DNA of 16,282 bases from Mariprofundus sp. (GCA_021772845.1 JAJFLF010000216.1:1-16282); one strand, 5' to 3'. Counted from the first letter of the stretch, positions 7,288 to 13,691 are shown. The notes: generated from the letters alone by a model not told the origin. Numbers and translations: made by a program.

Positions 7288-7321
7288 ATAAAAAAAACTG
7301 GCCGGAGCATACTCCGGCCAG
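7288..7321 (-). terminator. Intrinsic terminator/attenuator between pstS and pstC
   Basis: CTGGCCGGAG (7298-7307) and CTCCGGCCAG (7312-7321) form a perfect 10-bp GC-rich stem with a 4-nt loop. On the minus strand it is followed by eight U and then AUUAC. It lies 18 nt after the pstS stop and about 50 nt before the pstC start. Such a site makes PstS mRNA more abundant than pstCAB mRNA. Confidence 0.93.
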
Positions 7322-7339
7322 TAAGGTGGTTGCGTTTCT

Positions 7340-8395
7340 TTAGTGCTTTTTCTTCAAGTCGCTTGCTTGCATGCGCGTCAGGTTTGTCAGGTTATCACGG
7401 TAGTGATCACGCATATCTTTTGGCAATGGGATCAATCCGATGTCTGCACATTCTCCATCATCGCCAATCATCTGTTCGCTCAAGAATAGGTTTGCATACT
7501 CAAGTAGGCCCGGCACTTTTTTGATATGTGATTGTTTGATGTAGAAGTACAACGAACGGGACAGTTTATACGAACCGTTTTGAACGGCCTCTGGTGAAGG
7601 AGCTACACCTTCGATGGTTGCAGCAGCAATGCTGTCGCTGTTTTCAACCAAATAGCTATAACCGAAGATGCCCAATGCAGCAGTGTCTTTGGCCAATTTC
7701 TTAACGATCAGGTTGTCATTTTCACCGGATGGAACATAAACGCCATCTTGACGGACGTTATGGAATTTCTTGTACTTTTTATTTTTCTTTTTGTCTGCTT
7801 TATACAGATCTGTGTATACAGGCATTTTCTTGGTGATGCCTTTGAGAATCATATCTTCAAATGCGTCACGGGTACCTGATGATGCTGGTGGGCCATAGAT
7901 AGTGATTTTACGTTTTGGCAGTTTATCACTGATTTCGTTCCAGTAGTGATACGGGTTGGCAATTAGTGCAGTGCCTGCTTTGTTCGGCACTTCTGCGGCT
8001 ACGGCCAGCATCATCTCTTTACGGGTGAGGTTCAATGGCTGAGCGCTTTTAGATTGTGCAATGGCGATGCCGTCATAACCGACAACCATTTCACTGATAT
8101 ACTTTACACCATTTTTCTGACATTTTTTGTATTCTTTGGCTTTCATGCGACGTGATGCATTGGTGATGTCAGGCGTGTCCATGCCATTGCCAGCGCAAAA
8201 CAGCTTCATGCCACCGCCTGAACCAGTAGATTCAACTACGGGTGTTTTAAAGTTTGTTGTCGAGCCCAATGCTTCAGCGCTGTAGCTGGAGAATGGGTAT
8301 ACGGTAGATGAGCCGACAATCTTAACTTGTTCACGTGCTTCTACTGCGTGAGCAGCGATCAACAGTGTGGCTGTAGCCAGAATTATTTTTTTCAT
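7340..8395 (-). CDS. pstS: Periplasmic phosphate-binding protein PstS
   Basis: A 351-residue secreted protein that captures phosphate for PstCAB. The start at ATG 8395 is chosen because AGGAG lies about 10 nt upstream and because it opens a classic signal peptide (MKKIILATATLLIAAHAVEA, cleavage before REQVKIVG). The frame runs further upstream (to 8434) without a better start. Phosphate-binding motifs are GSSTVYPFS (about 28-36), STGSGGGMKLFC (about 54-65) and ASSGTRDAF in the middle. The order signal-GSSTVYPF-TGSGGG-SSGTRDAF is typical of PstS. The gene is followed by a strong terminator and preceded by a cluster of PHO half-sites, so it is probably the most highly expressed pst gene. Confidence 0.95.
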   Translation of the reverse strand: MKKIILATATLLIAAHAVEAREQVKIVGSSTVYPFSSYSAEALGSTTNFKTPVVESTGSGGGMKLFCAGNGMDTPDITNASRRMKAKEYKKCQKNGVKYISEMVVGYDGIAIAQSKSAQPLNLTRKEMMLAVAAEVPNKAGTALIANPYHYWNEISDKLPKRKITIYGPPASSGTRDAFEDMILKGITKKMPVYTDLYKADKKKNKKYKKFHNVRQDGVYVPSGENDNLIVKKLAKDTAALGIFGYSYLVENSDSIAAATIEGVAPSPEAVQNGSYKLSRSLYFYIKQSHIKKVPGLLEYANLFLSEQMIGDDGECADIGLIPLPKDMRDHYRDNLTNLTRMQASDLKKKH

Positions 8396-8489
8396 TGTAG
8401 ATGTGCTCCTATTCATTGATAGAGGGTAAAGCATGGGGCGATTGTGTTGCCCGATCTGCTTTGAACAGGAGAGAAGCTCTCAAGAGTGT

Positions 8490-8563
8490 GTGTCAGCTAT
8501 GTGACAGTGAGAGCGCTATGATCTCGTGTCATAAAGGTGTCATGGGTGTCACACAGATGTCAT
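8490..8563. promoter_or_regulatory. Cluster of PHO boxes upstream of pstS
   Basis: The minus-strand box 8507-8490 reads CTGTCAC-ATAG-CTGACAC, facing pstS and about 95 nt before its ATG. Two plus-strand boxes face the other way: 8526-8543 (GTGTCAT-AAAG-GTGTCAT) and 8546-8563 (GTGTCAC-ACAG-ATGTCAT). The sequence 10 bp after the pstS-facing box (GAGCTT) is a poor -10, so the exact pstS start site is unclear. The gap between the minus box and the first plus box is 18 bp, the same as between the porin and phoBR boxes. No plus-strand gene lies downstream of the two outward boxes. Confidence 0.65.
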
Positions 8564-8600
8564 TAAGAATTGAAACGTGTTGATCTGTTCTGTTTTTGGG

Positions 8601-8634
8601 ACATAAAAAAAGGCCGGGAACAAGTCCCGGCCTT
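8601..8634 (-). terminator. Intrinsic terminator of the porin gene
   Basis: AAGGCCGGGA (8610-8619), 5-nt loop, TCCCGGCCTT (8625-8634): a 10-bp stem followed on the minus strand by a run of U. It lies 25 nt after the porin stop at 8659, so the porin is transcribed separately from pstS. On the plus strand a shorter TTTT follows. Confidence 0.92.
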
Positions 8635-8658
8635 TTGAATGATGTTTCAGAAAGAAAC

Positions 8659-9807
8659 TTACAGTTTAACCTGTGAGTAGATACCGAAACGGGTGTCCTT
8701 TTCTTGGTTTGCGATTACGCCAGCAGAGTTTTTCAGCTTGGTAGAGTCTACAACTGCAGCAAACGTGACGTTCTTGATAGGGCTGTATTCAAGGCCAGCA
8801 ACATAACGTGTTACTTTTTCTTTATTTACATTGGTTACATTAGCGACGGTGTTTTTGTTTTGCAGACCTTCATAACGACCGAAAGCCCCGAAGCTGTCTC
8901 CAAATTTGGCCCAGCCCCACAGTGCGTAACCGGTAGACTTCACTTCATCACCGGTAGCTCCAGTTACAAATAGAGCTCCTGAGGTAGTGTTGCCACCATG
9001 CTCGGAAGATGCAGCTGTTCCAGTGCCTTTGTCTTTGTTGACCAGGTAGTTACCACCAATACGGAACTCTTTGGTGCCGTAAGAGATCATTGCCTGCATA
9101 AGGTTAGACTTAACATTAGACGCGGCAGCGGTGGTTACAGAGTTTTTGGTGCCTTTATAACCGTTCATGTACTGGAAATCGATGTCCAGGCCTTTAATTG
9201 GATGCAGGCCAAGGCGGGCGCTGTAGTCAATCCCTGCAGTGCGTGTGCCTTTTCCGTAACCTGAGCCGTTGGTGGCAGTTACAAAGTAGTCCAGCATGCC
9301 ATCAGCAAATTTACCTTTCAGGCCTAGACCCAAGTCTGCAGATGTGTCGAATTTGTACTGGTCAGACATCACTTTAGCAACATAGCGGTGTTTCCATTTC
9401 CCCTGCTCATAGTCGATCCAAGGCGTGTGAGACTGACCAACACGAAGTACTGCGGCTTTTCCAGCGAGTTTGCCTTCAACATAAGCATACTTCAGGTAGA
9501 TGTTCTGGTCTTTGCCCAGAGCTGATTCCTGGCCCATGTCAGTAGTCAGGCGCATCATCCAGTCGTCGTTCATGTAGTACTTTGCGGTGAAATAGGCGCG
9601 GTCAACAGCCAGGCCCACTTTCTTGGTCGTGGTTGTGCCAGCTGCTGTGGTTACGTCATCTTTAGACTGGAACGTGTTCAGGTAGAATAGTGCTTCAAGT
9701 TTTAATTTGCTATCGCCATCGTCATAGACATTTACACCACCGGCAACTGCCGGTGCTGAGAATGCTAACATGCTAAGTGCAGCAATTGTTTTGATTGTTG
9801 TTTTCAA
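8659..9807 (-). CDS. Outer-membrane porin, probably phosphate-starvation-induced
   Basis: A 382-residue protein with a TTG start at 9807, supported by a strong GAAGGAG 6 nt upstream. The signal peptide MKTTIKTIAALSMLAFSAPAVA is cleaved before GGVNVYDDGDSK. The rest alternates polar and aromatic residues in beta-strand fashion (LKLEALFYLNTFQ, RAYFTAKYYMNDDWMMRLTTDMGQ, GLDIDFQYMNGYKG, TRYVAGLEYSPIKNVTF), as expected for a 16-stranded barrel of about 360 residues. It ends RFGIYSQVKL, so the usual terminal Phe is replaced by Leu. Its place upstream of pstS and a textbook PHO-box promoter suggest a phosphate-uptake porin functionally like OprP/PhoE. I cannot assign it to OprP by sequence alone. 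It has its own terminator. Confidence 0.85.
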   Translation of the reverse strand: MKTTIKTIAALSMLAFSAPAVAGGVNVYDDGDSKLKLEALFYLNTFQSKDDVTTAAGTTTTKKVGLAVDRAYFTAKYYMNDDWMMRLTTDMGQESALGKDQNIYLKYAYVEGKLAGKAAVLRVGQSHTPWIDYEQGKWKHRYVAKVMSDQYKFDTSADLGLGLKGKFADGMLDYFVTATNGSGYGKGTRTAGIDYSARLGLHPIKGLDIDFQYMNGYKGTKNSVTTAAASNVKSNLMQAMISYGTKEFRIGGNYLVNKDKGTGTAASSEHGGNTTSGALFVTGATGDEVKSTGYALWGWAKFGDSFGAFGRYEGLQNKNTVANVTNVNKEKVTRYVAGLEYSPIKNVTFAAVVDSTKLKNSAGVIANQEKDTRFGIYSQVKL

Positions 9808-9863
9808 TTTAATCTCCTTCGTTTGGTGTTGCTTTTTGTTCGGTCTTTTTCGAATTCGAGTGC

Positions 9864-9897
9864 ACTATAGTGGCTAATTGTGACATGGCTATGACAT
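9864..9897 (-). promoter_or_regulatory. PHO-box promoter of the porin gene
   Basis: On the minus strand the box 9897-9880 reads ATGTCAT-AGCC-ATGTCAC. A -10-like TATAGT lies at 9869-9864, exactly 10 bp further on. The predicted start site is near 9857, leaving about a 50-nt leader before the TTG start. There is no -35 consensus, as expected for a PhoB-activated promoter. Confidence 0.82.
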
Positions 9898-9915
9898 CAA
9901 GATGGGTGTGCCTTT

Positions 9916-9949
9916 TTGTCACATGCGTGACACATTTGTAACTTATTAT
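9916..9949 (+). promoter_or_regulatory. PHO-box promoter of the cNMP-domain gene, phoB and phoR
   Basis: The box 9916-9933 reads TTGTCAC-ATGC-GTGACAC; its second half-site has one change, TGACAC for TGTCAC. A -10-like TATTAT lies at 9944-9949, exactly 10 bp downstream. The start site would be near 9956, about 26 nt before the ATG. It lies back to back with the porin box, 18 bp away, implying shared PhoB binding and positive autoregulation. TGTCA-N6-TGACA (9917-9932) is also an inverted repeat and could be another regulator's site. Confidence 0.75.
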
Positions 9950-9982
9950 GCTCTCATCTATTCATAGAAAGAGAGGATTATG

Positions 9983-10510
9983 ATGTATATTAATCACGCC
10001 ACTCAGGCTGAGCTTACAGAAGCTTTCGCCACGACTCGAATGGCAAGTTCATTGTTTCAAAAGTTTTACGCATTACCTTCTTGCGAGGGGATGCAAGTCG
10101 ATGAATGCATGGAGTTGTTTCAATGTTTTGAAGTTGTTTCCTGCGAAAGAGGGGTGCCTGTTTATGAGGCTGGCAGTGCATCTGATCAAACGATGCGTTT
10201 ACTGATCTCAGGGCGAGTAGAGGTGTCTCATCCATCATTCGGAGTCTGTGGTCATTTGGAAGCAGGTGACGTGTTTTCTCTCTTCTCATTTTTGGATGAA
10301 ACGCGTCTGCATTCAGCGACAGTGAAAGCCGAATCAGAAGTGACCCTGCTTTGTTTGAATCGCGCTCATTTTAATTTAATTACAGTAGAAGATGCCCGGC
10401 TCGGAAATCTGTTGCTGCGTTATATGTTTCGTTTGATGTCGTCGATGTCATTGAAAATGGAGAATGAATATGCGGCTATGCATCATTATGTTACTGGCAG
10501 GCATTGCTGA
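9983..10510 (+). CDS. Stand-alone degenerate cyclic-nucleotide-binding-domain protein
   Basis: A 175-residue cytoplasmic protein with no signal or membrane segment. GAGAGG (9971-9976) favours the second of two adjacent ATGs (9980, 9983). Residues about 30-130 fit the cNMP-binding (CRP-like) jelly-roll: VPVYEAGSASDQTMRLLISGRVEVSH, then GDVFSLFSFLDETRLHSATVKAE split over the phosphate-binding cassette. In that cassette the Glu of GExALL appears to be Leu (about residue 100), and the Arg of PRSAT appears to be His (about 110). Both cNMP-contacting residues are therefore missing. The C-terminus is a helix (LLLRYMFRLMSSMSLKMENE) and there is no room for a helix-turn-helix. It is unlikely to be a cAMP-responsive DNA-binding regulator. 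It leads the phoBR operon and overlaps phoB, suggesting a modulatory role in Pho signalling (inference). Confidence 0.8.
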   Translation: MYINHATQAELTEAFATTRMASSLFQKFYALPSCEGMQVDECMELFQCFEVVSCERGVPVYEAGSASDQTMRLLISGRVEVSHPSFGVCGHLEAGDVFSLFSFLDETRLHSATVKAESEVTLLCLNRAHFNLITVEDARLGNLLLRYMFRLMSSMSLKMENEYAAMHHYVTGRHC

Positions 10511-11268
10511 TGCTTGAGGTGAATCGAAGATACTCTCAGTATCAAGCAATAATGAAAGATGATATAGAAAGCCAGATGGATAAAGCAGATATCCTGATCG
10601 TTGAAGATGAAGCGCCTATTGCACGATTGATCGCCTTGCATCTGCATGCGGCTGGTTACTCTACTTATATCTGTGCCGATGGTGATCTTGCCATGGCCGC
10701 TTTGCGCGATAATGACTGGAAACTCGTTGTGCTTGATCGCATGTTGCCTGGAACAAGTGGCATGAAAATTTTACGCTGGATTAAAGGCTCCTCTGCGCAC
10801 GTTCACATTCCTGTATTGATGGTGACAGCTTTAGGTATGTCATCCGAACGAGTGCAGGGTCTGAATGATGGCGCTGATGATTACTTGCCCAAACCATTTG
10901 AGCCGGATGAGTTAGTGGCTCGCGCGAATGCGCTGCTCAGACGTAGCCGGGTGGTGGAAACAGGCACTTCTGACTTTAGTCGTATTGAGTTGGATCCTGA
11001 TGTACCTGTGGTCTTTGAAGGGGATAAGCGTGTTGAGTTGCGTCCGCTTGAATATAAGCTGTTAAAAATGCTTATGCTCAAGCCGGGTAAAACCCGCGAT
11101 AGGGAATATCTGCTTGATCATGTCTGGGGCCGCGATGTGTTTATTGAAGCGCGAACTGTAGATGTGACAGTAAAACGATTGCGCAAAGCTATGCTGGAAC
11201 TTGGGCGTGAGGAGTGCATCGAAACAGTGCGTGGCATGGGATATCGTTTTGTGAGTCCTAAAAAATGA
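10510..11268 (+). CDS. phoB: Phosphate regulon response regulator PhoB
   Basis: An OmpR/PhoB-family transcription factor. The receiver domain has the acidic pair in ILIVEDEAPIARL, the phospho-acceptor Asp in VVLDRMLPGTSG, the Thr in LMVTALG and the Lys in YLPKPFEPDELVA. The winged-helix DNA-binding domain follows (ELRPLEYKLLKMLMLKPGK, then ARTVDVTVKRLRKAMLE and the hairpin VRGMGYRFV). The start is ambiguous. ATG 10510 overlaps the previous stop as TGATG, giving 252 residues and translational coupling. ATG 10576 gives 230 residues, matching the E. coli PhoB length and aligning the key Asp at position 54, but it has a weak ribosome-binding site. PhoB would bind the TGTCAY boxes seen across this window, including its own promoter. 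phoR overlaps by ATGA. Confidence 0.95.
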   Translation: MLEVNRRYSQYQAIMKDDIESQMDKADILIVEDEAPIARLIALHLHAAGYSTYICADGDLAMAALRDNDWKLVVLDRMLPGTSGMKILRWIKGSSAHVHIPVLMVTALGMSSERVQGLNDGADDYLPKPFEPDELVARANALLRRSRVVETGTSDFSRIELDPDVPVVFEGDKRVELRPLEYKLLKMLMLKPGKTRDREYLLDHVWGRDVFIEARTVDVTVKRLRKAMLELGREECIETVRGMGYRFVSPKK

Positions 11269-12449
11269 CTGCAGGCTGGATCTTACTGATCCTTGGGATA
11301 TTGGTTCTGTGGTTATTTCAGTCGCGTTCGAAGAGTGAGCAGCTACGAAAGTATAAAAGAAAAGTGCGCCGCTTACAGAAATCCAGTGGAGGGTTAGAGC
11401 AGTCGATTGCAACCAGTGGACAACGTTTGGATGTGTTGCTTTCGGCTGTGAATGAAGTGGTGATGCGTGTCGATCACACTGGTCGGGTGATGGCTGCAAA
11501 CAGTATGGCAAACAGGCGTTTTGCCATGGATCGTCAGCATGCGTTGCCGCAGTCTATGTTACTGTTTTTTCGTGATCCTGATTGGCATAAAGCATTCAGT
11601 AGTGCATTGGAGCTATTGCCGGAACCATCAATCTTGCCGGATATGGAAGTCGATGGACGTATGTTATCTCCCAGACTTGCCCCTTTGGGTGATGATCAGG
11701 CGCTATTGCTGTGTGTCGATATGACCGATACCTATAAGCTGGAAGCGCAGCGCCGAACTTTTCTCTCTAATCTGATGCATGATCTTAAAACGCCGCTGAC
11801 CTCATTGTTGGGATATGCGCGTAGCATGGAGAAGTTTGGTGATGATGAAGGCTTTCGAAAAGAAGCAGCGCATGTGATTGCTGATGAAGCCAAGCATGTA
11901 AACCACCTTCTTGATGCTTTGCTGCGGTTAGATCAGATCGAGTTCTCACCCAGAGAAGATGGTGTCTCTTGTGAGGCGGAAGCTGTGTTGCAGCAGGTCT
12001 GCGATATGCTGGCGCCACAATGCAAAGAGAAAACTATTGAGTTGATATGCGATTCAGGCCCAGAAGGGGCTGCTCTGGCTATTTTAGATGATGAGCTGGA
12101 GAGGATAGTTAGTAATCTGCTGGTCAATGCTGTCAACCATGCTCCACCTGATAGTCAGATAGAGATTCGACTGACGATAACAGGGGAAATGGCTTCAATT
12201 GTCATTGAAGATCAGGGTGATGGTATCTCTGAGAAGGATTTGCCCAGAGTCACCGAGCGTTTTTATCGGGTTGATAAAGCCAGGGCTCGAAAAGACGGCG
12301 GTCATGGTTTAGGTCTGGCTATTGTCAAAGAGCTGATAGAAAAAAACAGTGGAGAGCTAAAGCTGTCGAATCGAATGTGTCCTTCAAACAGCTCATCGCA
12401 GGGTTTATGCGCTGAAGTTATCTTACCGTTGGCCGTTGCTCACGCTTAG
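11265..12449 (+). CDS. phoR: Phosphate regulon sensor histidine kinase PhoR
   Basis: A 394-residue membrane kinase that phosphorylates PhoB in low phosphate. One hydrophobic N-terminal helix (about 4-18) is followed by a basic coiled-coil linker. A PAS-like region (about 55-155, LLSAVNEVVMRVDHTGRVMAANSMA) comes next, then the H-box LMHDLKTPLTSL with phospho-acceptor His172. The catalytic ATPase domain has N-box NLLVNAVNHAP (N288/N291), G1 EDQGDGIS, F-box ERFYRVDKAR and G2 GGHGLGLAI. All catalytic motifs are intact. There is essentially no periplasmic sensor domain, as in other PhoR proteins that sense through Pst/PhoU. The ATGA overlap with phoB shows translational coupling. It ends before a bidirectional terminator shared with the carbonic anhydrase gene. 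Confidence 0.94.
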   Translation: MTAGWILLILGILVLWLFQSRSKSEQLRKYKRKVRRLQKSSGGLEQSIATSGQRLDVLLSAVNEVVMRVDHTGRVMAANSMANRRFAMDRQHALPQSMLLFFRDPDWHKAFSSALELLPEPSILPDMEVDGRMLSPRLAPLGDDQALLLCVDMTDTYKLEAQRRTFLSNLMHDLKTPLTSLLGYARSMEKFGDDEGFRKEAAHVIADEAKHVNHLLDALLRLDQIEFSPREDGVSCEAEAVLQQVCDMLAPQCKEKTIELICDSGPEGAALAILDDELERIVSNLLVNAVNHAPPDSQIEIRLTITGEMASIVIEDQGDGISEKDLPRVTERFYRVDKARARKDGGHGLGLAIVKELIEKNSGELKLSNRMCPSNSSSQGLCAEVILPLAVAHA

Positions 12450-12490
12450 GGGAGTGTTCACAGGTGCACAGACATGCTTTGCTTGTGCGT

Positions 12491-12513
12491 TGAAAGGTAA
12501 TCACTACAAGTGA
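12491..12513 (+). repeat. Near-direct repeat flanking the carbonic anhydrase gene (copy 1)
   Basis: TGAAAGGTAA-TCA-CTACAAGTGA at 12491-12513 recurs in the same orientation, without the central TCA, at 13658-13677. Twenty bases are identical apart from the 3-nt indel. The two copies bracket the carbonic anhydrase gene and its terminator, about 1.17 kb apart. The surrounding 12450-12620 region holds no gene and would be the phoR 3' untranslated region. Confidence 0.7.
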
Positions 12514-12621
12514 TGAAGTTGCTTGTTATAAAAGTCTGGGGGATGCCAAAGATAGCTCGTCTTTATTGAGATCTACTTGCGATGGTAAGTATTCGATTGC
12601 GTTTAATATTTTCACCTCAAA

Positions 12622-12656
12622 TAAAAAAAATCCGCCTCCCGAGGGAGGCGGATTTT
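12622..12656. terminator. Bidirectional terminator between phoR and the carbonic anhydrase gene
   Basis: TCCGCCTCC (12631-12639), loop CGAG, GGAGGCGGA (12644-12652) make a strong stem. On the minus strand it is followed by a run of U (plus-strand A-run 12622-12630), ending the carbonic anhydrase transcript 35 nt after its stop. On the plus strand TTTTGATTT follows, giving a weaker end for phoR. Confidence 0.9.
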
Positions 12657-12686
12657 GATTTAAGGGTTGTGCTTAATTGTCTGCTC

Positions 12687-13583
12687 TTAGTTGATCTGAG
12701 ACAGTAGTTTCTTGTTTGTTACAAGATTGCGAACACCGTGCGCGTGATCTTCGTTGAAATCATTTCCCTTACACCATTTGCCAACTGTTGCGATGTTAAC
12801 TTTAGCAACCTGAGGGCGAACACTCCAGGAGACCTGGAACGGAGAGCCTTTTTCGTTATAACCTGGGCCGGTTGTAGAACCTTCATATTGAACAGCTGTA
12901 CCAGTATTAGCTGGGATGTTTATAGCCTGATGCAGGCCGTCGACTTTTTTGTGTTTGGTCAGGTTTTTGAAGCTTAGTGCGTGTTTATCATTCACCAGTA
13001 CATAAACCTGAGTTTCAACGCGTAGCTGTGGGTTTTTAATCGCATCACTCAAGCAAGATCCAAGCGTTGGGCCAGGTTTCACTTTCGCAGTTGTGTGAAC
13101 ATAGTGTACTTCAATAGTGTCACCAGGCTGTACACTACCATGCGGACTATCACAGGTTGCATGTTTGGTTGGTTTGAGTTCAGCAGGGGTTAAGCTGGCT
13201 GTATCAAAACGATATCCACTTTGGTAACCATGGCCATCACCGTTGCCAGCGTAGGTTGTGAATTCTCCGCCTTTGTGTTCAGCATTTTTATGGAAATGAA
13301 TGTTACACAGGTTCATCTCTGTATATGCAGGAGCTTCGCTGAAGATACGTTTGTTTTTACCAGCAGCGGCATCAATATCACGAGGTGACTGTGGGCCGAA
13401 ACCTGCACCTTTGGTGCTTTTTGCAAGAGCTTTGCGCTGTGCTTTAATCACTTTGTCAGCAACAGGGCCTGATGCATGAGTGCCTTCTGCTTTAGCATGG
13501 CCACTGTTGTGTCCATGATCACCGGCAATCGCAGGCGATGCAAGCAGTGCGGAGGCTGCTAGCGTAATCATTAATCTTTTCAT
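12687..13583 (-). CDS. Periplasmic delta-class carbonic anhydrase
   Basis: A 298-residue secreted protein: signal peptide MKRLMITLAASALLASPAIA, then a His-rich mature N-terminus (GDHGHNSGHAK). The block NLCNIHFHKNAEHKGGEF (residues 91-108) matches the delta carbonic anhydrase core known from diatom TWCA1 (Pfam CA_like). In that family zinc is bound by the HxH pair (here His96, His98) plus another His (probably His103). IEVHYVHTT (about 158-165) and several Cys (93, 144, 177) also fit. It would interconvert CO2 and bicarbonate in the periplasm. ATG 13583 has GGGAGGA about 4 nt upstream. It is monocistronic, convergent with phoR, and carries a PHO box upstream. Catalysis is inferred from motifs only. 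Confidence 0.85.
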   Translation of the reverse strand: MKRLMITLAASALLASPAIAGDHGHNSGHAKAEGTHASGPVADKVIKAQRKALAKSTKGAGFGPQSPRDIDAAAGKNKRIFSEAPAYTEMNLCNIHFHKNAEHKGGEFTTYAGNGDGHGYQSGYRFDTASLTPAELKPTKHATCDSPHGSVQPGDTIEVHYVHTTAKVKPGPTLGSCLSDAIKNPQLRVETQVYVLVNDKHALSFKNLTKHKKVDGLHQAINIPANTGTAVQYEGSTTGPGYNEKGSPFQVSWSVRPQVAKVNIATVGKWCKGNDFNEDHAHGVRNLVTNKKLLSQIN

Positions 13584-13647
13584 GTATTCCTCCCAGAATA
13601 ACTATAAAATAATTATTTTGTTTCCCTCGTTGGTAAACGTTTGGAAG

Positions 13648-13691
13648 AATATATTTATGAAAGGTAACTACAAGTGACATAAGTGTGACAT
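13648..13691 (-). promoter_or_regulatory. Probable PHO-box promoter of the carbonic anhydrase gene
   Basis: On the minus strand 13691-13674 reads ATGTCAC-ACTT-ATGTCAC, two perfect TGTCAC half-sites in 11-bp phase. The hexamer 10 bp downstream (CTTTCA) is poor. TATATT at 13653-13648 is the best -10-like match, 20 bp from the box, or 9 bp from a degenerate third half-site (13669-13663). A perfect AT palindrome (13606-13619) lies in the leader. The box is convincing, the start site less so. Confidence 0.6.
13658..13677 (+). repeat. Near-direct repeat flanking the carbonic anhydrase gene (copy 2)
   Basis: TGAAAGGTAACTACAAGTGA, the partner of 12491-12513 without its central TCA. This copy runs into the proximal PHO half-site of the carbonic anhydrase promoter (plus-strand GTGACAT at 13674-13680). 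Confidence 0.7.

Noticed and set aside
8401..8583. 60-codon plus-strand ORF over the pstS upstream region
   Set aside because: It lies across the PHO-box cluster, has no ribosome-binding site and no recognisable protein character.
9917..9932. CRP/FNR operator read of TGTCA-N6-TGACA controlling the operon through its own cNMP protein
   Set aside because: That protein has no helix-turn-helix, so it cannot bind DNA as CRP does. The PHO-box reading with 10-bp spacing to TATTAT explains the site at least as well. Kept only as an open alternative.
11062..11511. 149-codon minus-strand ORF across the phoB/phoR junction
   Set aside because: Both plus-strand genes are unambiguous with all catalytic motifs; this is an antisense shadow.
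12450..12630. Small gene between phoR and the terminator
   Set aside because: No ORF with a start and ribosome-binding site was seen; treated as phoR 3' untranslated sequence.
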